Shown here: piece after piece, positions 8,471-17,645 of the stretch | Layout: every line of letters starts with the position of its first letter | How positions within the stretch are numbered: the stretch's first letter is position 1 | Virus record (IMG/VR): IMGVR_UViG_3300045131_001716 | Location: 1-48,316 of that record | Origin: a virus | Reading direction: 5' to 3' (one strand) | Length of the DNA stretch: 48,316 nt | Translations under genes and position numbers: made by a program | Notes under the pieces: generated by a model | Database searches by the model: none | What the model saw: the letters and a program-made list of their open reading frames with translations, nothing else | What the model was told of the DNA's origin: nothing

Positions 8471-9153
8471 GGGAATAATTCCGAAACGTGAAAATAATTC
8501 GGAGGGTTATGTTTTGAATAAACAGTTACGTTGTTTAAGTTAAGTTTAGTTAAAAGATATAATAAAGATGTTTCGGCAGTATAAATATGTTTTGCATTTA
8601 ACATAATTCCAATCCAATCAAAAATACTAAAACCATCAATATATGTCATCTCTATAGAGTTTTCGTAATTACCCATATGAATACAATTTTGAGAGTTTGG
8701 AGGGGACCCAAATTGTCGATTTACAAAATTATATTCAGAATTGGTAATGTTTAATAGTTGAATTAATTCATTTTCTTTTTGAAAATTTCTCTCAAATTCA
8801 AAAAAGTTAGACCAGTCATGATAGTCCATACCCAAAGTATTGTATTTGGAATACATGACAGATTTATTTGGGTAATTCCTGTCAAAATTTTGTATTGGTA
8901 AATAAAGTAAAGAATCATCAATTTGAATTGGGTTTGAACCTCCTTGGAGATAAACATTTTTAAAGGGAAAATCATCATTTTCATTAACAAATGAAATTCC
9001 TTCAACTTTAATATAATCTTTTACAAATTCAAATTCTGATATTACAGGCCAAAGTATATCATATCCTTCAGAAATATAATGTTTAGCGATTTTTTGTAAG
9101 AAAAAAATGTCACCAAGACCAGCTGGTTGGCGAATTAAACAAGTTTTAGACAT
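8446..9153 (-). CDS. Putative GT-B-like (heptosyltransferase-like) protein
   Basis: A 235-residue protein starting MSKTCLIRQPAGLGDIFFLQKIA; the glycine-rich turn after the first strand recalls the GDxxxxxP start of GT9 heptosyltransferases. Near the end, IMLNAKHIYTAETSLLYLLTKL resembles the second GT-B domain, where a Thr/Ser-rich turn contacts the donor. It is shorter than typical GT9 enzymes (about 300 or more residues). The stop is followed at once by an open -1 frame that would add about 45 residues (8339-8470), so the annotated end may not be the real one. It overlaps the GT10 gene by 8 nt. Confidence 0.5.
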   Translation of the reverse strand: MSKTCLIRQPAGLGDIFFLQKIAKHYISEGYDILWPVISEFEFVKDYIKVEGISFVNENDDFPFKNVYLQGGSNPIQIDDSLLYLPIQNFDRNYPNKSVMYSKYNTLGMDYHDWSNFFEFERNFQKENELIQLLNITNSEYNFVNRQFGSPPNSQNCIHMGNYENSIEMTYIDGFSIFDWIGIMLNAKHIYTAETSLLYLLTKLNLNNVTVYSKHNPPNYFHVSELFPKNWDYTL

Positions 9154-9964
9154 AATTAATCAAATAGTTTTCAAAAATCCAATCATCAAGAACACTGTAT
9201 TTTTGTACTCTTTCATAATTATCTTTTATTGCGTTTATTTTTGAATTATATAATTCTTCTGTTAGTGTTGAAACATCAAATGTTCCATCAAAAAATATAA
9301 TTCCGTCAGAATTAAAGTAATCAACAACTTTCTTTGTCCCCATGTAAATTGGAATTGTTCCTGTTGCAAAACAATCTAAGATTTTTTCAGTAAAATATGT
9401 GTCATACGTGTCATTTTCAGCGCAAAAAGAAAAACGGTAATCATTCAATCCAATTTCTTTGTTTGGGATTTCTTGTATACCTCTTCCATACACATCAATT
9501 TTATCTTGATTTGCCATTGCAAAATCATGTCTAATTTCATGTTGTGTAGTCCATCGCTTGTTTGACGTAATCATGGACGCCATTTTTGTTTTTGGATGGA
9601 TTCCAAAGTCTTTAATATAACTACCATATGCTGGCGTCCATTTGAATTTAGAATGTAACGATAATAATTCATCATTATGAGTCCAAATCTGTTCAAAAGT
9701 ATTCAGTACATCATCTAAATTAGATTTAATATTCTCTACGGCACCTCCATCAAATTTCTTTGATTCTAATACCCATAAAAATTTTTTCCTATTTCCACCA
9801 TCTACTTTATGGTCTTCAATTCCTTTAAATAAATCATTATCTAAATAAACCGAAATTGGATTATCATAACTATTGAAACACCACTCAATATGAACTGGCG
9901 GTTTGTTTGCTGTTGACCCTTTGTCATGAGCAAAATTTCCTGATAACATGTTTAACTTAACCAT
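9146..9964 (-). CDS. GT10-family alpha-1,3/4-fucosyltransferase-like enzyme
   Basis: A 272-residue protein whose C-terminal half carries the GT10 donor-binding signature FSFCAENDTYDTYFTEKILD followed by CFATGTIPIYMG (about 178-209). In GT10 the FxxxxENS...YxTEK...G..P.Y.G pattern binds GDP-fucose. The N-terminal acceptor domain (WVLESKKFDGG, TPAYGSYI) fits. Known family members add L-fucose from GDP-L-fucose to GlcNAc-type acceptors. No GDP-fucose synthesis genes are in the window, but a GDP-L-galactose-forming epimerase is (1353-2375). It overlaps the GT11 gene by 13 nt. Confidence 0.8.
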   Translation of the reverse strand: MVKLNMLSGNFAHDKGSTANKPPVHIEWCFNSYDNPISVYLDNDLFKGIEDHKVDGGNRKKFLWVLESKKFDGGAVENIKSNLDDVLNTFEQIWTHNDELLSLHSKFKWTPAYGSYIKDFGIHPKTKMASMITSNKRWTTQHEIRHDFAMANQDKIDVYGRGIQEIPNKEIGLNDYRFSFCAENDTYDTYFTEKILDCFATGTIPIYMGTKKVVDYFNSDGIIFFDGTFDVSTLTEELYNSKINAIKDNYERVQKYSVLDDWIFENYLINYV

Positions 9965-10761
9965 CCGTCTTCATATTTTACATCTAATACCGTCCAATTT
10001 GACTCGTATATATCTTTATAGTTTTGAGGTCCTCTTGGTCCAAACCAAATTGAAGGAGCTACTATTTTTTTATTTGCGTTTGTATTTAAAAAAGTTGCCC
10101 ACCATGAAAAAGTAGAATTGACCATAATGTGATTCTTACATAAAGACATTAACCACATTTCTTTATAATCCTCATCTTCTACGTAAGTTACATTTTCAAA
10201 TTTAAGATTTTCTTTAACCCAATTTTTATCATCGCTAAATACAAATACGTGAGTATATTCCCCAATTTCATTCAACGCTCTTTCAACGTATTTTTCATTT
10301 GCAATTGGGTGAATATCAGGATTCATAAAACAATCACCTCTACGAATGTGAATTGATAAAGTATTTTCTTGTTTTAATTCAGGATATTTTTCATACACTT
10401 CAGTTATGAATTCCTCAGATGGGGAAAAAGTTTTTCTAATTTCATCATCAAACCCTAAAAAGTTTTTACTGCTTTGAAAGTAACCATCAAACACGGTATT
10501 ATGGTCTTTTGGAAAAACATCACTATATTCCCAAGGACCTTCCGTAACTTTTTCAAACCCATCAATACTATCAACAAATTTTAGGTTTCTAAAAACATTG
10601 TTGACATAATTAGAGGCTTGTCTACCTTGCATTGGCGTCCATGACTGAGGAACAAAAACAACTTCTCTATTGTATTTCATACCTTCTGCCAATGCGTGAG
10701 CCGCTTGAAATATTTGATTTCCCAAACCACCCATTAAATTACACGAAATTAGATTATTCAT
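9952..10761 (-). CDS. GT11-family alpha-1,2-fucosyltransferase-like enzyme
   Basis: A 269-residue GT-B enzyme of family GT11. It starts with GGLGNQIFQAAHALA (11-25), carries the donor-binding HIRRGD (138-143), then VFVFSDDKNWVKENL and NSTFSWWATFLN (215-226). All are standard GT11 landmarks, and the length is close to the bacterial family norm (about 280-300). The family transfers L-fucose alpha-1,2 to galactose from GDP-fucose. Pairing with a GT10 next door suggests a doubly substituted glycan. It is coupled to the GT2 gene by ATGA. Confidence 0.88.
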   Translation of the reverse strand: MNNLISCNLMGGLGNQIFQAAHALAEGMKYNREVVFVPQSWTPMQGRQASNYVNNVFRNLKFVDSIDGFEKVTEGPWEYSDVFPKDHNTVFDGYFQSSKNFLGFDDEIRKTFSPSEEFITEVYEKYPELKQENTLSIHIRRGDCFMNPDIHPIANEKYVERALNEIGEYTHVFVFSDDKNWVKENLKFENVTYVEDEDYKEMWLMSLCKNHIMVNSTFSWWATFLNTNANKKIVAPSIWFGPRGPQNYKDIYESNWTVLDVKYEDGWLS

Positions 10762-11486
10762 TTAATTAATTTATTTAATTTTTGTTTATTTCTTATGATA
10801 TTTGCGCATCTTGATTGTTCTGTTAATCCACCACCACTTGCACTTCCATCTTTATGGTCATTGTATGGTGAATTTCCGTTATAAATATATAATATTTTTG
10901 GATTAAATAAATAGTGTTCCTCACCTGATAATTCTAAAAGTGGTATGGTATATGCCACATCTGCAGCAGATTTAAAATAGGTTCCGTCTTCATGTTTAAA
11001 ATAATCTTTGGGTATTGATTTCCATAAGAATGATTTCCATGTTCTTAAATGTGAAAATGTAAAAACACTTGACCTAATCTTATTAACATCAGCTTTTGAT
11101 GAAAACCCACTCAAACCATTAGAGTACTTAAAAGAACCATTTGTCAACCAAACATTCTTATTGTTGTACATTTTACGAATATCACCAATAACTTCGTTAC
11201 CCAATAAAAAATCATCACCATCTAATTCAACAATAATATCGTCATCATTAAATGTTGAGATTAATTCATCTAAGTTTTTAAGTTTAAATTTTTTTTCGGT
11301 ATTTACTACCAAATGAAATCTATCATCATCCGAAATTAATGATTTAATAATAGAAACTGATTTATCATTCGACATATCGTCTATTAGATATACCTCAAAA
11401 TCTTTATCAATTTGGTTTTTTAATGTTCTAATACAATTTGTTATGTATAATTCCGCATTCCAAAAACAACTAACAACTTTAATCAT
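10758..11486 (-). CDS. GT2-family glycosyltransferase
   Basis: A 242-residue GT-A enzyme. The N-terminus VVSCFWNAELYITNCIRTL and DFEVYLIDDMSNDKSVSI are classic GT2 opening strands; VELDGDDFLLGNEV (about 88-101) carries the metal-binding DGDD. Later, YNGNSPYNDHK and a Gly-rich stretch probably shape the acceptor site. Donor and acceptor are unknown. It overlaps the UDP-glucose-dehydrogenase-like gene by one base and the GT11 gene by four. Confidence 0.85.
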   Translation of the reverse strand: MIKVVSCFWNAELYITNCIRTLKNQIDKDFEVYLIDDMSNDKSVSIIKSLISDDDRFHLVVNTEKKFKLKNLDELISTFNDDDIIVELDGDDFLLGNEVIGDIRKMYNNKNVWLTNGSFKYSNGLSGFSSKADVNKIRSSVFTFSHLRTWKSFLWKSIPKDYFKHEDGTYFKSAADVAYTIPLLELSGEEHYLFNPKILYIYNGNSPYNDHKDGSASGGGLTEQSRCANIIRNKQKLNKLIK

Positions 11487-12646
11487 TATTGTAAATTTAT
11501 TTTATAACCTTCAGGATTAGTGCCAACTTTAAAGAATTTTAATCTACCATTGTAAGATTCACTCAAAGAGTTCAATTCTTTTGAAACAGAGTCAATTTCA
11601 ATTACATTTAACATGTAACCTTCGTCAAGTAGGTCAATACATAATTGAAATTGTTGTGATTCCTCAGTAATATCAGTACCTTTTTTGTATGTGATATAAT
11701 TCATTACAAACGGAACAGTTTTGTCAGGATTTTTTCCAATATAATATTCTTTTAAGAAATTAGCGTGTTCCTTATTAAAATTATCTACTGTTAATGGTAA
11801 ATTAAGTTCCATCCCAAGATTTTTTGCATAATGACCTAAAGCTCGATTATCTCTTGGTAAACATGGTCCGCCAAATCCAAATCCATAATTCATATATTTT
11901 TTACCAACTCTAGTGTCCCCACCAATTGCGGATAATACCATACTAATTTCATTTTCTAATCCAGATTTAATCATAATATCACCCATCATATTCGCATAAC
12001 TTATTTTTGTGGTTAAAAAACAATTAATACCTATTTTAGTTAATTCCGCAGCTTTTGGGGACATAACGTAAGCATTAACTGTTGTAGTTTGGATTTTATT
12101 ATAAATGTCAATCAAATCATCACCTAATTCAGTATATTCTGTACCAATCAAAACAATGTCGGATTGTTCTAAACCTTTAACAATTTCACCTTGAGCGATA
12201 AACTCAGGATTGTATGCGACTTGTACATTAAACATGTTTAATCTTTGTTGTACCTGTTCTGTATCACCAGGGTTGGTAGTACATCCTACAATAACTTTTT
12301 TACCATACAATTGAATATCTTGACTATTTGCACTATAAAAGTCCGATACAACATCAAAAACTTTTGTAGTGTCATAATCACCAACTAATGTGGATGGGGT
12401 TGAAACAAAAATAAAAATAAGGTCAGAATTTTTAATAACCTCAATATTATTTGTTGTTGCACTAAATTTAGTTGTGTCTAACAACATTGATTGAATCAAT
12501 GGTTCATTTGTAATACAAATTTTTTGATTAAGATTAAATACATAATCTTCTCTTATATCAGATACAATTACGTCATAACCATTTTTTTCGCAAAGTAGGG
12601 CAAATGTTAAACCAAGCCTACCAGCACCTATAATACCTATTTTCAT
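11486..12646 (-). CDS. UDP-glucose 6-dehydrogenase-like nucleotide-sugar dehydrogenase
   Basis: A 386-residue NAD-dependent dehydrogenase of the UDP-glucose/GDP-mannose dehydrogenase family. The Rossmann motif is IGIIGAGRLGLTFA (3-16); the substrate-lid motif is NPEFIAQGEIVKG (146-158); the catalytic site is FGFGGPCLPRDNRAL with Cys262. These enzymes oxidise a nucleotide hexose twice to the uronic acid, for example UDP-glucuronate. It is slightly short at the C-terminus compared with the usual 400-450 residues. The next gene downstream of the promoter side is NAD synthetase, which would supply its cofactor. Start and stop are coupled to both neighbours. Confidence 0.85.
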   Translation of the reverse strand: MKIGIIGAGRLGLTFALLCEKNGYDVIVSDIREDYVFNLNQKICITNEPLIQSMLLDTTKFSATTNNIEVIKNSDLIFIFVSTPSTLVGDYDTTKVFDVVSDFYSANSQDIQLYGKKVIVGCTTNPGDTEQVQQRLNMFNVQVAYNPEFIAQGEIVKGLEQSDIVLIGTEYTELGDDLIDIYNKIQTTTVNAYVMSPKAAELTKIGINCFLTTKISYANMMGDIMIKSGLENEISMVLSAIGGDTRVGKKYMNYGFGFGGPCLPRDNRALGHYAKNLGMELNLPLTVDNFNKEHANFLKEYYIGKNPDKTVPFVMNYITYKKGTDITEESQQFQLCIDLLDEGYMLNVIEIDSVSKELNSLSESYNGRLKFFKVGTNPEGYKINLQ

Positions 12647-13422
12647 AAAATTTTATTTTTGTTTAAATCAAAAATTGGGATTGGGACCATTTTGTGTTTA
12701 TTTTTGTGATTAAGGATTTGATATATATTTACCACATCATGTTCTTTTTCAGTGTGAAATTCTTTATCTTCACCATATTCCATTGCCCACTCTAACTCTT
12801 CATAAGTTGCGCCAATTTGGGTCTCATCAACTCTATTGTCATCCCATAAACCATCTGTTGGTTCGGCATCAATAATTTCTTGAGGTATTCCTAAATGACG
12901 ACTAAGTTCTCTAACTTCAGTTTTATATAAATCTGCGATAGGTGAAATATCTACACCACCATCACCATATTTTGTAAAAAACCCAACTCCAAAATCTTCA
13001 ACTTTATTTCCAGTACCAACAACAATACCACCTTTACTTGCAGAAATTTGATATAATGTTATCATTCTTAATCTTGCTTTGGTGTTTGCAAATCCTAAGT
13101 CAGAAGGGTAATTTGAGGACATTAATTTATTGTATGAATTATAAATTAAACTTAAATCAATCTCTTCAGATTCAACTTTATATTGTTTTAAATATAATAA
13201 TTGTTTCTTTGATAATTCAGTATTATTAGAATTGGAATTAATTGGCATACCAATAGCAATTGTTGGAATTCCTGTTTTGGCACATAATGTGGATACCACC
13301 GCAGAATCAATACCACCTGAAACACCAACAACCAATGTTTTTATATTATGTTTATTCACATAATTAATAATCCAAGTTTGGATTTTTTCGGATAAATTTT
13401 CATAATCAATTATTCGATTCAT
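12643..13422 (-). CDS. nadE: Ammonia-dependent NAD+ synthetase
   Basis: A 259-residue NadE of the short, NH3-dependent type (no glutaminase domain). The ATP pyrophosphatase loop is VVGVSGGIDSAVVS (31-44), followed by NTKARLRMITLYQIS, GTGNKVEDFGVGFFTKYGDGGVD (in two conserved blocks) and DAEPTDGLWDDNRVDETQIGA; all are NadE hallmarks. It adenylates deamido-NAD and amidates it to NAD+. Three enzymes in this operon need NAD (the epimerase, the sugar dehydrogenase and probably the alcohol dehydrogenase). It could also help counter NAD-depleting host defences, but no partner NAD-salvage gene is visible here. Confidence 0.92.
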   Translation of the reverse strand: MNRIIDYENLSEKIQTWIINYVNKHNIKTLVVGVSGGIDSAVVSTLCAKTGIPTIAIGMPINSNSNNTELSKKQLLYLKQYKVESEEIDLSLIYNSYNKLMSSNYPSDLGFANTKARLRMITLYQISASKGGIVVGTGNKVEDFGVGFFTKYGDGGVDISPIADLYKTEVRELSRHLGIPQEIIDAEPTDGLWDDNRVDETQIGATYEELEWAMEYGEDKEFHTEKEHDVVNIYQILNHKNKHKMVPIPIFDLNKNKIL

Positions 13423-15047
13423 TCTAAAATTTTTATATATTCATCTTTTATTTTTTGTGCGACATTCATCGTATAATATTTCTCAATATCTGTTGGTGGT
13501 TCATGTTTTTCTTTAGATAAAATAAATCCACCAGAATCTACTTTATATATCCAACTTGATTTACCACACATCCAACTTTCAATTGTTGTTCTACCTAACT
13601 GAATACCTGCGGTTTCATATGATTTTAAAATAAAATCTTCAACTTTCCAAGTTGACGGGAAATATCTAACATGGTCTTCCAATAAAATATTTTCTAAATA
13701 ATTTCCATTATTTTCACCAACCAACCAAAGTTCTTTTCCAATTTCTTTAGTATATTCAATTAAATCTAAAATAGATTCTTTTCTCAAATAATCTATAGTA
13801 CCAACAAATAATACGTAATTTTCCTCTGACGCATTTTTTAATTGGAATTTTTCATTATCAACAGGGTTATAAATTACCTCAATCATTTCTTCAGGTATTT
13901 CAAAATTGTTCATCATGTGTTCCTTAATTTCAGGACGAATTGCAACATATTTTTTAATTGTTGGGTCAACAACAGGGTCTTCTAATGAAATTACTTCTGA
14001 ATGTATTGCACATATTTTAGGTAATTCAGGGTACATGTTAAGGATTCTTTCGGCAACTGGTTTGTGCTGGAAATGAACGATATCATAATCTACTTCGGAT
14101 ACACGATATAATGCGTTTGGTGTTGATGGTTTAAACCCTTCAGGTGTATTTGTTCCCCATTGTCCATCACCAAGTTTGAAACCTGGCGCGTTTTCAAATG
14201 ACACACATTTAATTCCAAGTTTTTTTGCCATGTCAGTTACAGGTCCACCAATTTGTGAAAGAACCGTAACACTACAGTTTAATTTAATTAAACTTTTAGC
14301 TAACTCAAAAACATATAACTCAGAACCTGTAAAGTTTCTAAAGGAAATACAAGATAATAAAACCTTTAATCGTTTATTAACATCAAACGGAATTTTTGAT
14401 GGTAAGTTCCCCCCATATTTTTTAACAAAAAATTCTCTATTATCTTCCCATTGTTGATTGGTCTGACCAATTGACTTGTGAGTGATTCTAACGTTTGTGA
14501 TAACACCAACCTTAACATCTTCTATATAATTCCTATAACAAAATGCAATGTCATAAAAATGAAACCCTTCAAACTCCTCGTCAAAAGTATATTTAATTCT
14601 TGATTTACTTAACGCAATAAACACACCATCAACAATAACAGTCGGTTTAATTGATTTACCTAAATCATCAGAGTATTTTGATGTCCATTTTTTTCCTTCA
14701 CTCTCATGGTTAACAATACCAATCATGGTATTTCTTGAATCCCACCATCTACCTGTTTCTGGCATATTGGTAGTGCCCGCAACACCTAAGATACCGTAAT
14801 CAGTTTTTTCAAAATGAGTTTTAATTTTGTGGAACCAACTTGATGTATCAAAGTAAATGTCATCATGACAAAGAACCACTATGTCAGTTTTTGATTCCTC
14901 AAGAATTTCATTATAAACTTGAGATAATGATTTCTCTCCGTTATTAATCTTTTCAATAACTTCTATTTTTTTAAACCCCGAACTTTTTTTTAAGTACTCG
15001 ATAAATTGGGGGTTATGTTCTCTTGTTGAATATCCTACTGTAATCAT
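13419..15047 (-). CDS. Two-domain glycosyltransferase: StrF/GT2-like plus GT4-like
   Basis: A 542-residue fusion. Residues 1-220 look like the StrF-type GT2 variant: VGYSTREHNPQFIEYLKKS, then VVLCHDDIYFDTSSW (57-71) as the metal site and GVAGTTNMPETGRWWDSR. From about residue 228 a GT-B fold of the GT4 type begins: VLLSCISFRNFTGSELYVFE, IVHFQHKPVAERIL, EVIYNPVDNEKFQ and LFVGTIDYLRKESIL, with LGRTTIESWMCGK at the donor site. A two-active-site enzyme probably adds two sugars in sequence. It is coupled to nadE by ATGA; the gap to the dUTPase gene is 10 nt. Confidence 0.75.
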   Translation of the reverse strand: MITVGYSTREHNPQFIEYLKKSSGFKKIEVIEKINNGEKSLSQVYNEILEESKTDIVVLCHDDIYFDTSSWFHKIKTHFEKTDYGILGVAGTTNMPETGRWWDSRNTMIGIVNHESEGKKWTSKYSDDLGKSIKPTVIVDGVFIALSKSRIKYTFDEEFEGFHFYDIAFCYRNYIEDVKVGVITNVRITHKSIGQTNQQWEDNREFFVKKYGGNLPSKIPFDVNKRLKVLLSCISFRNFTGSELYVFELAKSLIKLNCSVTVLSQIGGPVTDMAKKLGIKCVSFENAPGFKLGDGQWGTNTPEGFKPSTPNALYRVSEVDYDIVHFQHKPVAERILNMYPELPKICAIHSEVISLEDPVVDPTIKKYVAIRPEIKEHMMNNFEIPEEMIEVIYNPVDNEKFQLKNASEENYVLFVGTIDYLRKESILDLIEYTKEIGKELWLVGENNGNYLENILLEDHVRYFPSTWKVEDFILKSYETAGIQLGRTTIESWMCGKSSWIYKVDSGGFILSKEKHEPPTDIEKYYTMNVAQKIKDEYIKILE

Positions 15048-15057
15048 TATTTAATAT

Positions 15058-15687
15058 TTAAATTCCCGTACTTCCAAATCCATTATCACCTCTATCTTTT
15101 TCATCAAGTTGGTCAACTTTTTCAAATCTAACATATTCCCCATTTATGACAGGACATAGAACTGCTTGTCCAACTTTCATTCCTTTTGAAATCATTACGG
15201 AATGGTTATTTGTATTAAACACAATTACTTGTATTTCACCTGTATATCCTTGGTCTACAGTTCCTGGTGTATTAAGAACGGTTAATCCTTGTTTAATTGC
15301 TAAACCGCTTTTAGGTCTAATTTGAAGTTCATAACCTTTCTCAAAAGAAACTTTAATCCCTGTTGGAACTAAAATTCTACCAAATGGTTTAATTTCTAAA
15401 TCTTGTGTTGAGTGTAAATCAAATCCTGAATCGGATAGGTATGCATATTTTGGGAAAACGGCATCTTTGTGAATTAATTCAACTTCAATAGTTCGTGTCT
15501 GAGAATTTTTAAAAAACTCATCATCTAAATCTTCAAAACCCTCTAAATCAACTCCAAAAAGTTCTTCAAGTTCTTTTTGAGATTCTTCATCTGGTTCTAT
15601 TCCAGAGTCAGATTTAATTTTTTCAAATTTTTCAAGAATGTCATTATAAATTTTTGGGTCAAATCCCATATTATTTAAATTTTTCAT
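15058..15687 (-). CDS. dut: dUTPase with acidic N-terminal extension
   Basis: A homotrimer-type dUTPase with all five motifs: DSGFDLHS (86-93), RPKSGLA (124-130), GTVDQGYTGEIQV (142-154), KGMKVGQAV (168-176) and RGDNGFGSTG (199-208). It hydrolyses dUTP to dUMP, keeping uracil out of phage DNA. At 209 residues it is about 60 longer than usual: residues 1-63 form an extra Glu/Asp-rich helical segment with no recognised domain, perhaps a partner-binding arm. The start shares a base with the stop of the exonuclease gene. The gene sits among glycan genes, which suggests that the operon is expressed with early nucleotide metabolism. Confidence 0.93.
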   Translation of the reverse strand: MKNLNNMGFDPKIYNDILEKFEKIKSDSGIEPDEESQKELEELFGVDLEGFEDLDDEFFKNSQTRTIEVELIHKDAVFPKYAYLSDSGFDLHSTQDLEIKPFGRILVPTGIKVSFEKGYELQIRPKSGLAIKQGLTVLNTPGTVDQGYTGEIQVIVFNTNNHSVMISKGMKVGQAVLCPVINGEYVRFEKVDQLDEKDRGDNGFGSTGI

Positions 15688-16388
15688 TATTTTAAATCTA
15701 TTAATTTTTTTATTACTTCAATTAATACGGACACATCCTTTTCACAATACTTTACAATTCCCTCAATATCCTTTTTAATCCAAAAAGCTTCATGTACTTT
15801 ATTCCCTGTTATCTCCATTGTTTTTGATGACTCAACACCCAAACAAACACACATAAGTTCAAGAGACGCAATAGAACCATATCCACCGTATTGCCAAACT
15901 TCTTTTGTGTCTAAAGCTTTAATTTCCCACGGTTTAGTGTCGTGACCAGGTAAAATTTTTGGTGGCATAATTCCATTCATAATCATTCGTTTTGCTAACA
16001 TAGGGATGTCAAATCCCTTTACATTATGTCCACATAAAAAAAATCCTAGTTCTCCAACTCTATGTAAAAGTTTTTGAACATCTAATAACATTTTTTTCTC
16101 ATCAGTATCACTAAATGATTGCATTTTTATTTCGCCACTTTCAGTTACAAATGCAACACTAATACAAGCAATTCTTGCAAATTCGGGAACTAAGGCAGAA
16201 CGATTGACAAACATTTGAGAGACTCCATTAGCCCCATCTTCAGGAAATCTTTTTTGAAACCAATCAAAATAGTGTTCAAATTGAAATGAAAGGGATTCGT
16301 TATTTTTAACTAATGAATCCCAATCAGGTTGTATTCCGACAGTTTCAATGTCTAAAAATAAAATTTTGGTTAATGGTATGTTAATCAT
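15687..16388 (-). CDS. DEDD-type 3'-5' exonuclease (PolB-exonuclease-like)
   Basis: A 233-residue DnaQ-superfamily nuclease. Exo I is ILFLDIETVG (8-17), Exo II is CGHNVKGFDIPMLAKRM and Exo III is YCEKDVSVLIEV near the C-terminus, giving the D-E-D-D metal ligands. The arrangement matches the predicted 3'-5' exonucleases related to the proofreading domain of DNA polymerase II. The substrate could be DNA or RNA ends. It is one base overlapped with dut. The phage polymerase at 33270-35999 has its own exonuclease domain, so this is an additional nuclease. Confidence 0.85.
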   Translation of the reverse strand: MINIPLTKILFLDIETVGIQPDWDSLVKNNESLSFQFEHYFDWFQKRFPEDGANGVSQMFVNRSALVPEFARIACISVAFVTESGEIKMQSFSDTDEKKMLLDVQKLLHRVGELGFFLCGHNVKGFDIPMLAKRMIMNGIMPPKILPGHDTKPWEIKALDTKEVWQYGGYGSIASLELMCVCLGVESSKTMEITGNKVHEAFWIKKDIEGIVKYCEKDVSVLIEVIKKLIDLK

Positions 16389-16394
16389 ATTATA

Positions 16395-17612
16395 TTATTT
16401 AATTATTGATAAATAAAAAGCTCTTCTATCTTTTGTTACGTTATTTAAATCATACTTGTCTTTAACAGTTTCATATAATCTTTCCCCCATATCTTTTACC
16501 ATGTTAGGGTTCTCAACTAATTTTTTAATATGTTTCGCCCAATCAGAGTGATTTCTATTTTCATCAACTAACATTGCGTTTCCATCAACAAAGTTACCGT
16601 GATTTAAACAATGTTTTAAATCTATTGTATATGGACCTAAATCAGATGCAATAAGAGCTTTTTTATAAAATCCCGCTTCAATTACTTTTAATTGTGATTT
16701 CATTCTATTAAACATTGTATTTTTAATAGGTGATAAAGATACATCAAATTTTGAATAATTTTTGGCGTAAGATGTTACAGGTTGAGTCCAAACTCTTACA
16801 TATGATTCGTCATATTGATTTGGGTAAACCTCTTGAGTATAGTTTAATAAATACTTTTTGTAGTCTTCTGACACCAATACATGGTTTTGGGTAAATATTT
16901 TTTCGTACTGAGCCCAAACAGTCTCATGTGGCAAAATATCTCTTTTATTATGTTCTCCTGTTTGGTTATTAATTTCCGTTACGGTTCCTCTTGTATCAAA
17001 ACCACATAAAACAAATTGTAATTTATCTTTAAGATTAATAATCTTATTAAAAGATTGGTCTAATAATTGAATGTCATGTAAATGAGAAGAACCTCCTAAC
17101 CAACCAATTCTTAATCGGTCTGATTCTAATGTTGGTTCTTTAAATTGTGTTTCATTTGGATTAATTGCATTTGGAAAAACAAAAACGTTTTTATTAAATT
17201 TTCTAATTTCAGTTGCAAATATTTCAGTTGTTGTTGTAATATATGTTGCGACTTTAAGATTTGCAACAATTTTTTCATTAATCTTATTAAATTTAATAAT
17301 ATCATGAATTGGGTGTTCTTTACCTGGCATCCAATAATCATCAATATCAGCAACAGTGATTATCCCTAATAAATTTAATTTTTGAATTAATTCATGGGCT
17401 TTTTCAAAATCAGAACCAATACTTCTATGGAATACCACTATTTGATATTTAGACCAAAAGACCATATCATCATACTGTGGGTCAAATATAATATCAACAT
17501 GAAATTCATCTGAATATAAATTTTGTAAAAAAATATGAGGGTCTATTGAACGAAATTTTCCAACACCAGTTTTATCACTAGGGATAACTAAAACATTAAT
17601 TTTTTTTTCCAT
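16395..17612 (-). CDS. GT4-like glycosyltransferase
   Basis: A 405-residue GT-B protein, first gene of the long minus-strand operon. The N-terminal domain has INVLVIPSDKTGVGKFRSID and VVFHRSIGSD; the second domain begins near FVFPNAINPNETQF and LRIGWLGGSSHLHDIQLL, as in GT4 enzymes. The late KVIEAGFYKKALIASDLGPY matches the E(x7)E donor-binding region. Acceptor and donor are unknown. The start at 17612 follows an A/T leader of about 34 nt downstream of a sigma70-like promoter; there is no Shine-Dalgarno sequence. Confidence 0.8.
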   Translation of the reverse strand: MEKKINVLVIPSDKTGVGKFRSIDPHIFLQNLYSDEFHVDIIFDPQYDDMVFWSKYQIVVFHRSIGSDFEKAHELIQKLNLLGIITVADIDDYWMPGKEHPIHDIIKFNKINEKIVANLKVATYITTTTEIFATEIRKFNKNVFVFPNAINPNETQFKEPTLESDRLRIGWLGGSSHLHDIQLLDQSFNKIINLKDKLQFVLCGFDTRGTVTEINNQTGEHNKRDILPHETVWAQYEKIFTQNHVLVSEDYKKYLLNYTQEVYPNQYDESYVRVWTQPVTSYAKNYSKFDVSLSPIKNTMFNRMKSQLKVIEAGFYKKALIASDLGPYTIDLKHCLNHGNFVDGNAMLVDENRNHSDWAKHIKKLVENPNMVKDMGERLYETVKDKYDLNNVTKDRRAFYLSIIK

Positions 17613-17645
17613 ATTTTTTAATAACTTTTTAAGACTATTTAGTTT

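Noticed and set aside
12643-13422. Complete NAD-restoring anti-defence pathway
   Set aside because: Only NadE is present; the other enzymes of the known phage NAD-reconstitution pathways are not in this window.
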